Shown: positions 10,441-24,390 of the stretch, piece after piece
Layout of the letters: the number at the start of each line of letters is the position of its first letter
Position numbering within the stretch: the first letter of the stretch is position 1
The notes under the pieces: generated by a model
Databases searched by the model: none
Seen by the model: only the letters and a program-made list of their open reading frames with translations
Told to the model about the DNA's origin: nothing
NCBI GenBank assembly: GCA_001414345.1
Contig: LLCB01000035.1
Location: 1 to 64,000, forward strand
Source: Hymenoscyphus infarciens
Lineage: Eukaryota > Ascomycota > Leotiomycetes > Helotiales > Helotiaceae
Length of the DNA stretch: 64,000 nucleotides
Direction: 5' to 3'
Program-made: the position numbers and the translations under genes

Positions 10441-13400
10441 TAGTATAGTTTTCGTAGTTTTCGTCTAGTTTTGAATATATTAAACTATACTACGGTTTTA
10501 GTACTATTAGCAGAACTAAGTAATAAATTAATAAAACCAACTACGTAAACTATTATAGTTTTAAAAACTATAGGTAAAAAGAGCTACTATTTTTAACCTA
10601 AAAGTAGCTCTTTAGTAGTAACTAAAGTATTAACCTCTCTTATAATTCTCTTATTATCCTTCTTCTCTAATACTCTAATCTCTCTTTTAACTTTTATTAT
10701 AGTATCTTCTATATTAAGTAAACTAAACTAAGACTTTAAGTATATAAGAGCGTTTATTAAAAGTATACTAAGATAGTTCTAATAATTAGTAATTATAATT
10801 TTAGTATTAGAGAAGAGTTGCTCTAGCTTAGTAGATATAGTAGATATTAAGAGTATATTAAGAGCTATTTAAGAGAGATTTAAGTACTGCTTTTATTAGA
10901 TAAGCTTAAGCTACTATTTAATAGGATTTAAATATATTAGTATAGTAAGAGAGATATAATAGTACTTATATTCGTTAGTAGTAGATATACTATTAATCTT
11001 ATTAAAAGTAGTATAAAGGAATAAGAAAAAGAGGTTATTATTATCTTTTAAAGTAGTAGTAGTAGTAGTAGAATTATTAAGTAATACTAAGGTTATTAGA
11101 TAATATTCCTTCTAGAGATTAAGTACTAAACCTTTAATAAAGTCTTAAAGAGCTTTTTTCTAATTCTTATTAATATACTACTATTTAAGACGTAGATTTA
11201 ATATAAGTGCTATAGTATATACTAGTAAATTATTAGATAATTAATAATATTTATTTAGCTTCTTCTAGCTTAAATTAAATATCTATAAGAGTATAAGGTC
11301 CTTTATAAACATTCTTTTACTATACTTAAAAGCTAAGAGATAATAATCTATTATAATAAGTACTTCTAAGAGTGTTAAATAATCTAACTTGAGTACCTTA
11401 GTAGTATACTTAAATTATTTTAGAAACTTATATATAATATATATAATACGCTAATCGTTATTAGAGAGTATATTATCTTTATTATACTTAAAGTCTTTCT
11501 TTTTTTAAGAGGAAAGTACTTAAAGTAAAAAAGTATATTATTTTTATAAACGAGTACGCTAACTAATATATTATACTAAGAATTCTACTATATACTATTA
11601 TCTCTTTTAAGCTTTAATTCTACGATCTCTTTATATACTATAAGCTATTAAATACTCTTTTAAATATATACTACGATATTATAAAGTTTACTAAGAGGTT
11701 TAATTTTATACTAATTTTTAATATAATCTATTATTACTTAAAATACTAAAGATTAATTAATATTATTATAATCGAGAGTGTCTTTAGTTATATAAAAGAG
11801 GAAAGACTAGATAGTAAGGTTAATAATATAACTTATATAACGTATTTAATACTTAAGAGTAGTATAATTTAGACTTCTATATTTAAAGCGTATTTCTAAA
11901 AGATTAGTAAAGATATTAAATAGAGTAAAAGAAGTACGTACTTAACTATAAGAACTCTGTTATTATATTATTATTTAAAGCGTTATCTATCTAAAAGTAT
12001 TCTAAATTTTATATAAAACCCTAATTCTCTAAAACCTTTATTATCGCCTCTCTAAGATACTTATCTATATATAAGCCTTTAACTTCTTTAAGAGCTAATA
12101 CTACCGATTAAAGCTTCTTATCTACTTTTATAAAATATACTAGTATACTAAATATTATAAGATTATTTAATAAGCTCTAGAAGTTATATAAGAAATAGAT
12201 CTTTAAGAGTATATTATTAAATAGATAGTAGTTTTAAACTTTTTATATATTATATTAGTTTTAGATCTATTTATAGATTATATAATACGTAAGTAGAAGC
12301 TAAACTAGTATATTAGGATTAATATAGTATAAGAAGGCTTTAATCTTAGGAACCTCTACTAGCTTAAAAGCTAGAGAGTATATAATAATTACTTATATCT
12401 AGAGATATTTAAGTACTTTTAGATTAAGTAAGATACTATTACTATAGCTAATTCGACGTTGCTTTTTAGTGTTTTACTATACTAATTCTAAAGTAATCTT
12501 AATCTACTACTCTATACTATATACTATCTTTTAATAAGGTTCTTTATCTAGAATCTTATAAACTTTAATTAGGTGTTTTTATATAATTCTAGTGCTAGAT
12601 AAGACTTAGTACTATTATATATAATACTTATAATCCTAGGAGTTCTTTTTTATTATTTAATATATATATTTAGTATTAATATCTATCGAGGGTATATAGT
12701 TCTATATCTAAGAGTATCGTTGCTCTATATTTAACTTTTATATATATTTACGCTTTAAACTAGTAAATGAACTAGAGGAAACTAAATAAGACGAGTTAGT
12801 AGAAGAAGACCTACTAGATATATATAAAAGTACTTATTCCTAGTTTATATCTTTATCTCTTAGTTTATTATTTAGAATAGCTACTTCTTTAGTAATAGTA
12901 GCGGTCTAGGCCTTAGCTTAGGTAGAAGTAAAGAATATAAGAGGTTAGTATATCTTTAGTATAGGTTTAGAAACTCTTACTAACCTCTTAGAGAGTGTCT
13001 AGGCTTCTTTTAGTAGTATATTAATAATATTATTATTATTTTTATAATAGTATCGCTAATATTTTAAGTTTATTATAAGATAGATAGTAAGAGCCTAGCT
13101 AATAAAAAGCTTAGAAACTACTAAAATAGAGTCTAAAAGAGTTTAGTTTTCTCCTTTTCTAGGCTTCTTAAAACTTAAACTTTCCTAGAAACCTAGCTAA
13201 AACTATAAAATTTTAATATATTATTATATATTTTATATAATATTAAAAAGCTACTTAGTTTTTAAAACTACGTAGTTTTACTATATAAAACTATACTAAC
13301 TATAGTTTTAGATAAGTAATTTAAAACTAAGTAAAATTTTCTAAAACTAACTATATAGTAAGTTAGTATAGTTAGTTCTTTAAAAACTATACGTATTCTC
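10441..13400 (-). mobile_element. Decayed hAT-family DNA transposon
   Basis: A hAT transposase can be read on the minus strand (see the next entry). The left end has TAGTATAGTTTTCGTAGTTTT near 10441. The right end (13240-13400) has many short AAAACTA or TAGTTTT motifs in both orientations, including ACTATACGTA near 13390. This resembles the subterminal repeats of hAT elements. Exact terminal repeats and the 8-bp duplication could not be fixed, so both boundaries are approximate. Confidence 0.65.
10600..12500 (-). pseudogene. hAT transposase, RIP-inactivated
   Basis: Read through stops on the minus strand, 11100-11400 gives a block of the form KLNKYY-LSNN-VYTIALILN-RLK--YI-KN-. This is the conserved region before the C-terminus of hAT transposases. 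Further downstream, 10630-10880 gives the dimerisation-type block: LS-----LYLLS-SNSSLI-KL---I. It corresponds to the family's SIP-S-E--FS pattern. The upstream half to about 12500 is too altered to place a BED finger or the first catalytic Asp. Stops in every frame show it is dead. Confidence 0.7.
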
Positions 13401-13439
13401 TATACTAACTAGTAGAATAACTATAGAAAAACTAGTAGT

Positions 13440-16130
13440 AATAAGCTCTCTATATAGAAAGACGAATACTAACTAATCCTTATCTAGCTTAGCTCTAAAA
13501 CTTCTACTATTCTTATATAGACTCTATTCTATCTCTTAAAAGACTTTATAAACTTCTAAACCCTCTTCTACTAGTAAAAGATTAAAGACTACGTTTATAA
13601 ACTAATTCTTTACTAGTATAAAATTTTATAATTATAGTAAGTCTAGATATATTAAGCCTAATTACTCTAATTTACTTAGTATTAATAAAATAGATAATTA
13701 ACTTAAGAAAGAATAACTATCTAAATAGTACTCTAACTCTAACCTAAGTTAGAAAGAAAATAAAGAGGCTTAGGTAAAAATTCCTTCTTAAGCTTATATA
13801 AATATAACCTAGCTAGACTTAACCTTTCTAAGCTTATAAAAGGAAAATAGTTCTTTATAAATACTACTTTTAGTATATAAGAATATAGTATTAAATTATA
13901 AGCTTTAGTAAATATAGAAGTAAATAGTTATCTATTTCTAAATTAACTCTTAGCTCTATAATTATCTAAAGTAATAAGTTTAAAGATTTAAAAACTACTA
14001 TATTTAATATCTATTTATAAATATAATAATAATACTAAGAGTTAAGTAATATAGTTTATATAACTACTAAGTATATTTAAATATAAATAAACGTTATATC
14101 TTTTACTATCTCTTTATTATCCTAGATCTTAAAGAATCAGATATAGTTATTAGTAATAAGTAGCTAAATTATTTTAAAGTTCTTCTTAACTTTTTAAAAA
14201 GTTAAATTACTTAGCTAGCTAAGTACTTTTTAACTTCTTACTTTAGTAAAGAGATTTTACTTTCTCTTTTTAACTAGAACTAGAAATCTATTTTAAATTA
14301 CTAGTTAGATATAAATTAAAAGAAATATATAATCTATTAATAAGAAAGAGATAAAAGAGATAGACTTATAGCTAAGTTATTACTTCTATTTATAAGAATA
14401 TCTCTTAAAAATTTAGTCTCTAACTCTAGTCTAAAGCCTTTTTAAACTACTAGTATAGCTTTAAAAGACTAGACTCTATACTTATTTATTAGTAAAATAA
14501 GTATAAATACTATATATTTTAATATAAAATAACTTAATTTAGAATTCTATATAACTAGTATTTATAAACTAGATTAGATTATTAATAAAAGATTAGCTTC
14601 TTTTTAAGATAATAATAAGACTAGAGCTCTAATATAAGTCTAACTTTTAAAGTATTACTTTTTATATAAAGATATATTCTTAAAAGTAGCTTTTAATAAG
14701 CTTCTATCTTATTATAAATATAACTATAAGATTACTTTAAATAAACTACTTCTTAACTTCTTTTTATCTTTATATTAATAGTTAACTATAGAGCTAAAAG
14801 CTATAAAAGAGTATCTTATAAAAAACCTAGATAAAAGGTTTATTATTAATAGTAATAGCTCTTTTACCTCTCTAATACTTTTTATTAAAAAAGCTAATAG
14901 TAATAAGTTATAATTCTATATTAATTTTCAAAAAGCTAAATACTTTAACTTAAAATAATTTCTACTTAATCTTTTAAATTAATAAGCTTCTTTTAAGAAT
15001 AAGAATAACTAAAATCTTTACTAAGTTAGATATATAATAAGCTTTCTATTATATCTAAATAGATCTTAACTTAAAAGAGAGAACTATATTTAGAACTAAG
15101 TATAATATATATAAATATAAGGTTCTTTTATTTAGACTCTATAATAGCTCTACTATCTATTAATATTATATAAATAATAGTTTAATTAACTATTTAAATA
15201 ACTTTTATATTACTTACTTAGATAATATATTAATTTACTTAAATAATATTTAAAAATATAAGAAATAAGTTAAAAAGGTTTTAAGTTAGTTCTAAGAAGT
15301 AGGCTTCTAAGTAGATATTAAGAAAAGTAAATTTAGTATTACTATAGTTAAATACTTAGGATTTATCTTAACTATAAAAAGACTTAAAGTTAATCTTATA
15401 AAAGTAGAATCTTTATAAAACTAGGTCTAACCTACTACTATAATAGGTATAAAGTCTTATTTAAAGTTTATAAGATTCTATAGATAATTTATTAAAAGTT
15501 ATACTAAAATTACTAAACCTTTAACTATAATAATATATATTTTAAAGCTATTTCTATAAATATCTAAATATAAAGAAGCTTTTAAAGTACTAAGAACTAG
15601 GTTACTTATATTTTAAGCTTTATTCTACTTTAATCTTAATTATAATATAAAGCTAGAAATTAACTTTTTAGAAGAAGTAATAGTAAGTATATTTTTATAA
15701 TAATATAATAGCTTTTAATACCTTATTAAGTTCTACTTCTATATCTTAGTTAGTTATAAATTAAATTAGAAGATCTATAATAAAGAGTTATTTACTATTA
15801 TAAAAGCTTTTAAGAAATAATACTTTAAACTTATAGTATTTTATAAGTATATTAATATATATTTAGATTATAAATTATTAGAATACTTTATAATAATTAA
15901 GCTACTTATAGCAAAGTAAGTCTAATAGATAGAGTTCTTATTAGACTTTAACTTCTAAATCAAATTTATATTTAAAAAGAATAATTAAAAGATAAATATA
16001 TTAACCTAATATAAATAAGACTTAAAAACCTATAATTAAGCTAAATTAGATAGCAACTTATATATTATTTTAGAACCTAATTATTTAAACCTCTAAATTA
16101 ATACTAAACTTATTTAAACCTTTTTATAAA
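13440..16130 (+). pseudogene. Ty3/Gypsy pol, first part (RT and RNase H), RIP-inactivated
   Basis: On the plus strand, the RT start is readable near 14815-14930: EYL-KNL-K-FI, then LFIKK, then a degraded FY-NF--LN stretch. Near 15118-15240 it continues with YKVLLFRLYN and YLDNILIYL, the latter being the YLDD catalytic box with its second Asp changed. The RNase H block follows near 15770-16010 (NKELFTIIKAFKK, YKLLEYFI, EFLLDFNFQIKF). Frames upstream probably held gag and protease but I cannot delimit them. LINE copy 1 interrupts the polyprotein between RNase H and integrase, and the remainder is at 21352. No flanking LTRs were identified. Confidence 0.85.
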
Positions 16131-16146
16131 AATAGTTAATATCTCT
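16131..16146 (+). repeat. Target-site duplication of LINE copy 1 (left)
   Basis: AATAGTTAATATCTCT here is repeated exactly at 21336-21351, on the other side of the LINE. The first three bases could instead belong to the (AAT)n tail on the right side. Confidence 0.9.
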
Positions 16147-19100
16147 AAAACTTTTTTAAAATTAATAAAGTAACTCTAAAAGCTTTAAAATACGTTTAGA
16201 CAACTATTAGATAGTCTAGAAAGAGACTAAAGTATCTTATAATTATACTAAATAATTATAGTAGTAGTAGTAGTAGGAAAAAGAGAGGCTTATAGAGAGC
16301 CTCTATTCCCTTCTCTAAAGTACTAGTAACTAATAAAGATAGTATAATAAACTAAGAAGAGTAGAGTATAAGAGGATAGAAGAGAGTATTAGACTATATA
16401 GACGTAATAGAGAAGAGCTTAATTTAAATAATACTTAACTTAGTAATAAAGGAGAGGAGTATTAAAGTAATTATTAAAGTAGTAAGAAAAGTACTTAAGT
16501 ATAAAATAACTAGGAAAGGAGAAGATAATATAATTATATATAGAATCCTATAAGAGAAGCTTATTATTATAGTTAAGAGAATAGAAGGAATAAAAGAGTA
16601 TAATCTAACATAGGTAGAGAGAGCTAGAACTAAGAGATTATAAAGAGAGGTAGTAACTATACTATAGAGAGAATACGTAGTACTAGTTAAATATATTAAG
16701 AAGATTATAGTCTAAGTAATAGAGATAGATAAAAAGAAGAATAAGCTATTACTAAAGAAGGTAATTAGAGCTATAAATATAAGTAGATATAAGATATAAG
16801 TAATAATAGCTTAAAAGCTTTAAAATAGAGATATTATTATAAGGTTTAAAAAAAAGAAGTAGATAGGATATATATATAATAATAGCTAAGTAAAGAAGGT
16901 ATTTAAATATGGAATAGTAATAGTAGTAAGAATACTTATAATACTTATAAAAAGAGTCTTAATAAATATACTTAAGAATAAAAGAGAGAGTATACTATAA
17001 AGTATCTCTTAAGTCTCTAGTATAAGAATACTAAAGATTATATAATAAAGAAATAGACGTAGAGAGTATTAAAGATAAAAGAGACTAACTTAAAAGAACT
17101 ATATCTTTAAAGTAGTAATAATAGAAGAAGTAAAGAGGCTATATATAAGAGGAATATTATAAGAGGTATAATACTTCTTATATAAAAGATATATCTTAAA
17201 AGTAGTAGTATAGAGGTACTTTAAGTACTAAAAGTAGAGGTATATAATACGCTTTTATAAATAAGATAAGAGATATACTTAGTATATATATAAGAGATAT
17301 AAAGAGAGTAAGAAAGAGTACTTTAGTAAGAAGGACTTAAAAGAATACCTAGTAAAGTATAAGAATTATAGAGGAGAATACCTAGTATTTATAAAGAAGT
17401 ATTATATAAAGAAGTAATACTATAAGTAGGTAAGAGAACGATATCTTAATAAGATAACTATATTTATAAGCTTATAAAGACTTTTAAAAGAGAGTAAGGT
17501 AGAGATACTTTACCTATTTACTTTTAGCTAGAAAGAGGGCTTATAAAGCTTAAGAAAGAGGTAGAGATAAAGATCTATATTAAAGAGGCTAATAGATATA
17601 AATAAAGTAGGATATATAAATAGTAGTAACCTAACCTAGTTTCTAAGAAGGCTAAGGAGCTCTCTTAGTATAATAAGAGATCTAACTAAGGAAGAAATAG
17701 AAGTAATCTAAACCTTACTTATAAGACTACTATAAGTATAATAGTACTATACTAGAATATAAGAAAGATATTAGAAGCTCTTAATATAGCTTTAAATTAT
17801 AAGAAGGAATATAATATATTAGTAATCTAAAAACTAGCGTAGAATAGTATAAGAGACTTCTCTAGCTACTTCTTAAGCTTAAGATATAATATAATCTAGT
17901 TAGATAGAGTAGTAGTACTCTTTATATATAAAAGATACTTAAAAGTAAGCTAGATATATATTATAAATAAGAACTAAGTAAGTATAATAATAGAGAAGAG
18001 AGTAGATAAGATAATAGTTTACTTAGTTTATAACCTATAAATAGAGTAAATACTAATTAAGAATATATTCTAGTAAGTAAGACTAAGAAGAGTACTTATA
18101 ATAAATAACCTAAATACTTACTACCTTTTATAAGATATATATAAGAGATATAATAAGAACATAGACCTTATTTTTAAACTTACTATACTATAAGTACTAG
18201 AAAGAGATATATTCTATAATAAAGCTATATAGAGAAGAGAGAGCTCTTATAACTTTATAATTAACCTTACCTTTTTTACTAAAAACGTAGTAACCTAGTA
18301 AAGGTCTTTAAATCTACTAGAATCAGACTATATAGCTTAACTTCTTATAATAAAAGTAGAAGAAAGGAGAAAGGTACTATAAGTATCTAGATTTAGCTAG
18401 AGATTAATAGATAAGATCCTAGTTAAAGTAAAAGCCTCTTACTTAGAAATACCTATAAACTAAAATATATAAGAACTTAAAAGAGTAGTATAAAAACTTA
18501 TAAAAGACTTTTAAAGAATAGTAAAGGCCTTAATACTACTTTAGAAGCTAGATAAAAAGAAAGTATAGCTCTAATAGAATATAGAAGTTAAAGAAGTATT
18601 AAAGAAGATAAGAAGATATAAAAGAACTTAGAAGAAGTACTAAATAGAGAGCTTAAGATAGTAGCTTAATAATACTTTTTAAGAACTCTAAATAGTAAGT
18701 AGAAAAGCAAAGATAAAGAGTTAGAAAGAGATACTAGTAGAGATAGTAAAAGATAAAAGGAAACTCTAAATACTTAAAAAGTAAGTATACTTTAAAGAAT
18801 ATATAAGACTAGAAGTACTAGTACTACTAATACTTATATTATTTAATAGAATAAAAGGTAAGACCTACTAGGAGAAGGCTTATATCTTTATAGAAAAGTT
18901 CTTTCTAGAGTTAATAGCTAACTACTTAAGTATTTCTAATAAAGACTAGAATACTAAGAGCTTCTTTAAAAAGTACTTAGTAAGCTAATATATAACTAAG
19001 AAGTAAGTATATTAAGATAGTTATAAGATTAGTACTATAGAAAGTACTAAGATTTAATATATTAGTAAATAGCTTTCTAAAAGCTTATAATAAACTACTT

Positions 19101-21335
19101 TATAAAGTACTTATTATAATAGTAGAAGTAAGCTTCTACTTATAATACTTCTTATTCTACTTCTATTATATAAAGATAGTAGTACTAAGAAAACTAGGTA
19201 AAATAACTAAGAAGTAGAGTAAGGTAGAGGCTTATTAGCTAATAGTACTACTCTTAACTATAGGTAAGATTCTTAAAAAAGTAATAGTATAAAGGCTTAT
19301 ATAGCTTATAGAGGAAATAGTAATACTACTAGAGTTATAGATAGGTAACTAGAAGTATTAAAATATAGAACTAGTAATTAGAATAGTAATAGAGAGTATA
19401 TATATAATATAGGAAAATAAGAGTTATATATTCTTAGCCTAACTAGACATTCTAGAAGCTTTTAATAAAGTAGACTATATATAGCTACTTTATATATTAA
19501 GAGAGAAGATGATTCTATAATAAGTAGTAATATAAATAGAGAGCTTTCTTTTTAGATAAAGAGCTATATTATTCTTTAATAGATAATTAATAAATAAAAG
19601 AGACCTTAAATAAGATATCTTATAAGGATTAGTATTATTACTAATATTATTTATTCTCTTTATCTTAATACTATATAAAGACCTAGTAAGAATTAATAAG
19701 CTTATTATAGTAGGCTTTATAAATAATATAAATCTACTTATAATATTAAAAAGTATAGTAGTAAACTATAGGATATTTAAAATAGCTTAAAGAGTATATA
19801 ATAAGTAAGTAAATAAGTAAGAGATAGCTTTTAACCTAGAAAAGATAGTACTTATATACTTTATAAGAATAAGAGTACTATAGAGAGAGATAGTCTAGTT
19901 TAGAGAAATAAGACTTATATTAGTTAAGTATATAAGATTCCTAGAAGTAGAGCTTAATAAGAAACTAAACTAGAAGGTATACTAAGAAAGAGTCTAGAAG
20001 AAGCTTATAATATAGACCTTTATACTTATAAGGCTTACTAGAAAAACATAGAGAGTAGACTACTACTAAGTAAGGTTAATATATATAGTAGTAATAAGAA
20101 GTATAATAGTATATAAGGTGTTAGTATAGTACTATATTATAGTAAAAGAAGAGAATATAAAGGGAATAGTAAGAAGCTTTCTTATATAATAATTAGAATA
20201 CTTATAAGTAGTAATAGAGGCGTATAAAGCTACTCTAGTTTAGAAGTTAGAAGTTAAAGTAGACTATATACTAATTAACTTATATCTTAACCTATAAGTA
20301 GCTACTTTTAAGAGGAAGTTCTAAAGGTTTAAGCTAGAAGAACTAATCTAGAATACCTATAAATATATAGTAATATAGCTAAAGAGAAGAAGAAGAGATA
20401 GACTAATAAAGGTAAAGAAGGTAATACTATACTTATAAATAGTAAAGTAGAAGTAAGAAGAGAAGTAGAGAGTAGAAGGAGTAGGATTTAAGTATAATAC
20501 TATACTTATAGAATAGAAGAACTATTTAGAGATTTAAAGAAGAAGGACTTAAAAGAGGAACCTAATATAATATATAGAAGTGTTAGATAAAGTAGACTTA
20601 GATATATAGAAGCTATAAAAGGTTTATAAGAGGCTTATTAAGATAAAGAGCTTACTACTTATCTAAGTATAAATAAGAGTAATAGAACTAAACGCCTTCT
20701 TCTTTATAAGAAGAGTACTAAACTAGGTTATACTATAATATATTTATATAAGTAGTAGAGAGATAGTAGAATACCTAGTCCTATTTTACTAGGATATTCT
20801 ATAAAAAAGAGATATACTTATAAAAGCTTTAAAGAAGAGGATTAGAGATCTATAAGAGCTAAGAGAGGTACTAGTAGATAGGAAACTAGTACTAAGAGTA
20901 ACTACTTAGCTACTTAGACTAGGGAGACTTTAAAAGTATAGACTAGTACTAGAATTACTTAAAGAGAGTAAGAAGAGTAAGAAAGAGGTAAAAGAAAGAG
21001 AGGAATAGAAGAAGAAAGCTAAGATACGCTAGAAGATAAGACCTTAGCTCTAATAATTCTAGAGATAAATATACCTCTTATACTACTAATATATACCTTA
21101 GTAGGTTAAATACGTTAACCTACTATACTCCTCTACTATATTACTAAGTTAGAGAGATAGGTTTTAAGTAGATAATAGTAGGAATTAAAGAAAAGGAGAA
21201 TTATACTTATAAGAAAGCTTAAGAGATAAAGAAGAATAAGCTAAAAGGCTATATAAACTAGAAGAGAAGATATACTACTTACTCTTAGAGCTCGGCCTAT
21301 AGCCTACGTAGCGTAAGAATAATAATAATAATAAT
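16147..21335 (+). mobile_element. Tad1-like LINE, copy 1, RIP-inactivated
   Basis: This 5.19 kb insertion is flanked by a 13-16 bp duplication and ends in an (AAT)n tail (about 21318-21338), all typical of LINE insertion. It is collinear with the copy at 30.1-35.3 kb. The first 1.5 kb corresponds to ORF1, too decayed for motifs. ORF2 starts near 17700 with an APE endonuclease block (NIRKILEALN, then EYNILVIQ). At 18105-18180 a NLNTYYLL and KNIDLIFKL block follows. The RT is at about 19440-19760, with GLVLLLILFILF and GFINNINLL; the family has two Asp in the second block. A C-terminal segment follows to about 20700. Stops lie at conserved Trp and Gln positions. Confidence 0.9.
17700..20700 (+). 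pseudogene. LINE copy 1 ORF2 (APE endonuclease plus reverse transcriptase)
   Basis: The domain order is APE endonuclease (about 17700-18350), linker, RT (about 18900-19900) and a C-terminal region. The encoded enzyme would nick target DNA and copy the element RNA at the nick (target-primed reverse transcription). It cannot be active: stops interrupt each domain and the catalytic Asp pair of the RT reads as Asn-Asn. The ORF limits are approximate because no start or natural stop survives. Confidence 0.8.
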
Positions 21336-21351
21336 AATAGTTAATATCTCT
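21336..21351 (+). repeat. Target-site duplication of LINE copy 1 (right)
   Basis: It is an exact copy of 16131-16146. Joining the flanks at one copy restores a continuous Gypsy polyprotein order (RNase H then integrase). Confidence 0.9.
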
Positions 21352-22950
21352 TAATATAATTTAGTTAGATATTATTCTAGAAATAAGTTTAAATATAATT
21401 TAAAAGTTAAAAGAAGATAACTTATACTTCTTTTAAAAAGAATATTAAAAACTTCTAGATAAATACTCTCTCTTATTAGATAATTTACTTCTTTTTAAGA
21501 ATTAATTTTATATAGAAAAGAATACTAAACTCTATATAAAACTACTCTAAGAAGTTTATAACTAAGTATCTAGTACTTATGTAAGTATAAAAAAGATATA
21601 CTAGTTATTAGTATAATACTACTATTTAGCTAAAATAGTTTTAGACTATAGAAGGTATATAGTAAATTATTAAGCTTATAGATACTTCTATTCTTAATTC
21701 ACTAAATAATAAGGCTTTCTTTACCTTCTACTAGTATCTAACTACTCTATATAATATTTATATATAGATTTTAAATTATTTTTAAAAGGTAAATATAGAT
21801 TTAATACTATATTAGTATTTATTAACTAACTTAGAAAGGATTTAGTATTAATATTTTATTACTTAACTATAGATATTAAAAGACTAGTTAAACTTTTTAT
21901 TTAATAGATTTACTATTTTAGCTACTACTCTAAATCGATTATTATTTAACTAAGAACCTTAATTTATATTAGTATTTTAGACTAAATTTTATTAAATAAT
22001 TAGTATTAAGCTTAAGCTTAGTACTATCTACTATAAATAGATAGAAAGATAGAAAGATAGATAGAAATAATAAACTAATATATTAATTAAAGACTAAAGC
22101 CTTTTATAACCTACTATTAAGATAACTAGAGTAAATTAATTCTCTTAATAAAAAGAGTATAAATAATACTTCTATACTCTTCTATTAGTATAACCTCTTA
22201 TTAACTTAAGTTTAGACTTAACTTAAGAACTTTATAAGACTAGAATATACTAAAGACTTCTATTCTCTAGGAATAACTTAACTATAATAAAGTAGTAAAA
22301 GTAGTCTAATAAATATACTCTACTTAGAAGATAGCTAGGAATAATATAAGTAAAGCTTAGTAAAAGATAGAAGATAGTATAAATTAGTATTAAAAAGCTA
22401 TTAACTAAGATATTAGAGATAAAGTCTACTTCTTTATTAAGAATCTTAAGATAAATCGTTTTAGCTAAAAGCTTATTAAATAGTAAATAGAACCTTTTAA
22501 AATATTAAATTATATAGAATACTTTTATAGACTAAAACTTTTAGAAAGATTATTAATTTATAATATTTTTATCTCTAATATACTATTAAAGAATCTAAAT
22601 ACTCTACTACTAGGATAAGAAGCTCTAGAGCCTCTACTAGCTATTATTTAAAATATATAAGAATAGAAGATATAAGAAATACTTAGTAGTAGACTTTTTA
22701 GAAGATAGCTATACTATTAAGTAAAATAGATTAGATATAATTTAGACTTTACTTAGTAGCTTATAGATAATTTTTAGAGTTTATTATATTATTTAAGAGA
22801 CTTTTATACTAAATATCTAGAAAAGCTAGAACTATCTTAACTTCTCTTTAAATAGATTAATATATAAGAATTAGATAAAAGAGTTAATTTATAAAACTCT
22901 ATTAATACCTTCTAATTCTAGTTACTTTTAATAAAGAACTAATAATAAAA
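21352..22950 (+). pseudogene. Ty3/Gypsy pol, second part (integrase and chromodomain), RIP-inactivated
   Basis: This continues the frame family interrupted at 16130. An integrase zinc-binding region is followed near 21750-21900 by a core block with IDFK, then FLKGKYRFN, LVFINQL-KD and TID. At about 22440-22540 a KINRFS, PFKILNYI block gives the C-terminal integrase region. Near 22640-22780 a chromodomain-like stretch reads KIQEILSSR, then LYY-VK, then YNLDFT. This is the same architecture as the minus-strand remnant at 7552-8100, but a separate copy. The chromodomain identifies the chromovirus branch of Ty3/Gypsy. No 3' LTR was recognised before element A. Confidence 0.85.
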
Positions 22951-23067
22951 ACCTAAGAAAGACTAAGTTATTACTAAAATAGAGTCTACTAACTCTCTCT
23001 AAGCTATAGCCTCTCTACTCTCTTCTTTCTTTAACTTATTATTATTCTTCTTACTCTCTTAAGTATA

Positions 23068-23237
23068 TATTAGTATAACTTATAGTTATAAAAGCGATGT
23101 AAAAAGAGTTATATTATCGTTCGTATATACCGTATAAAGCTAGCTATAATAACTACTTAAGTAGCTCTTAAGTAAGAAGCACGTATACCTACGTATACTA
23201 ATCCGAATCGCTATTTACTCTTAAATATATACTAATA
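23068..23237 (-). repeat. LTR of element A (left)
   Basis: This 170-bp repeat starts TATTAGTATAAC, where B has TGTTAGTATAAC. It contains CGTTCGTATATACCG and GTAAGAAGCACGT. It pairs with 25315-25484. Confidence 0.85.
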
Positions 23238-24164
23238 CTAGCACTTCTTTAAAACAATAGAAGTTAGTACTCTAAAAATCATCAAAATCTTCTATCTAAT
23301 CTAACTAATCAGAGCTCTCTATTCTCTATTCTTAGCTAATAAAGAGGCTCTATTTTAATCTTCTATTATCTCTTATTCTATTCTATATATCTAGCTTATT
23401 TATATTAACCTAGATTGAAGTATACATTTCTTCGTATTAGTAAGCCTTCGCTAGGATCGTTCTATCGCCGATTATACTCTAGACGTTTAGTAGGAATATC
23501 GAAGTCATCACTATCGCTTAAATTAGAGATAAAGGTTTTAATATTTTTAAGGTTAATAAAAGTGTCTAACTCCTAGAATAACACTTCAAAGTCGCTTAGA
23601 GGCCTTAGAAGCTTTTGGAGTTAGTTACGTCTACGCCTCTAAAGTAGTTCTAAAAGAGGTTTTAGGATATCGACATTTTAATAAATCCAAAGTCGATATT
23701 AGAAGGAGAGTAAAAAACAAAGTCGATATTAAGAGAGAGTTTATTATTTAATATCTTACTAGAGTTAGGCACGTCTACTCTTCTAAAGGAGGTCTAATAG
23801 TAGTTCTAGGATATTAGTATCTTAATAAATTTCTAAATAACAAAGTTAATATCGATATTAAGAAGAGGTCTATTATTTAATATCTTACCTACTCTAGTAT
23901 ACTTTAAAAGCTCTCTCTTTTTCATAAGATTATAGTATTAGATTATTCAACGGATTATTCGATAGATTATTCAACGGATTATTCAACGGATTATTCGATA
24001 GTGCTATCCTAGAAATTCCTCTATCTGCTAGTGCTGTTCTAAAAGTTTCAGAAGTTTCGAAAAAGTATAGCTTTATAACCGTAGGCTGAAACTTTATAAG
24101 ACCGCCTAGTAGTACTACGATATAGTTCTTATTCCTAACTCTATTATCTTCGTCATCTTAAGTT

Positions 24165-24390
24165 TAGACAGCGTTATCGAAGTAATCACTAGCAGTATCT
24201 AAGGAAGCTAAATCTTAAGATTAAGCGGCGTCGTCAAAGTAATTACTAGTAATATCTAAGGAAGCTAAATGTTAAGTTTAGACAGCGTCGTCGAAGTAAT
24301 CACTAGTAGTATCTAAGAAAGCTAAATCTTAAGTTTAGACAACGTCGTCGAAGTAATCACTAGTAATATCTAAGAAAGCTAAATATTATT
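24165..24390 (+). repeat. Tandem repeats inside element A
   Basis: Four units of about 60-65 bp share GTCGTCGAAGTAATCACTAG or a close variant and a TATCTAAGGAAGCTAAAT tail. The corresponding place in element B (about 41915-41960) has only a short related stretch. Confidence 0.7.
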
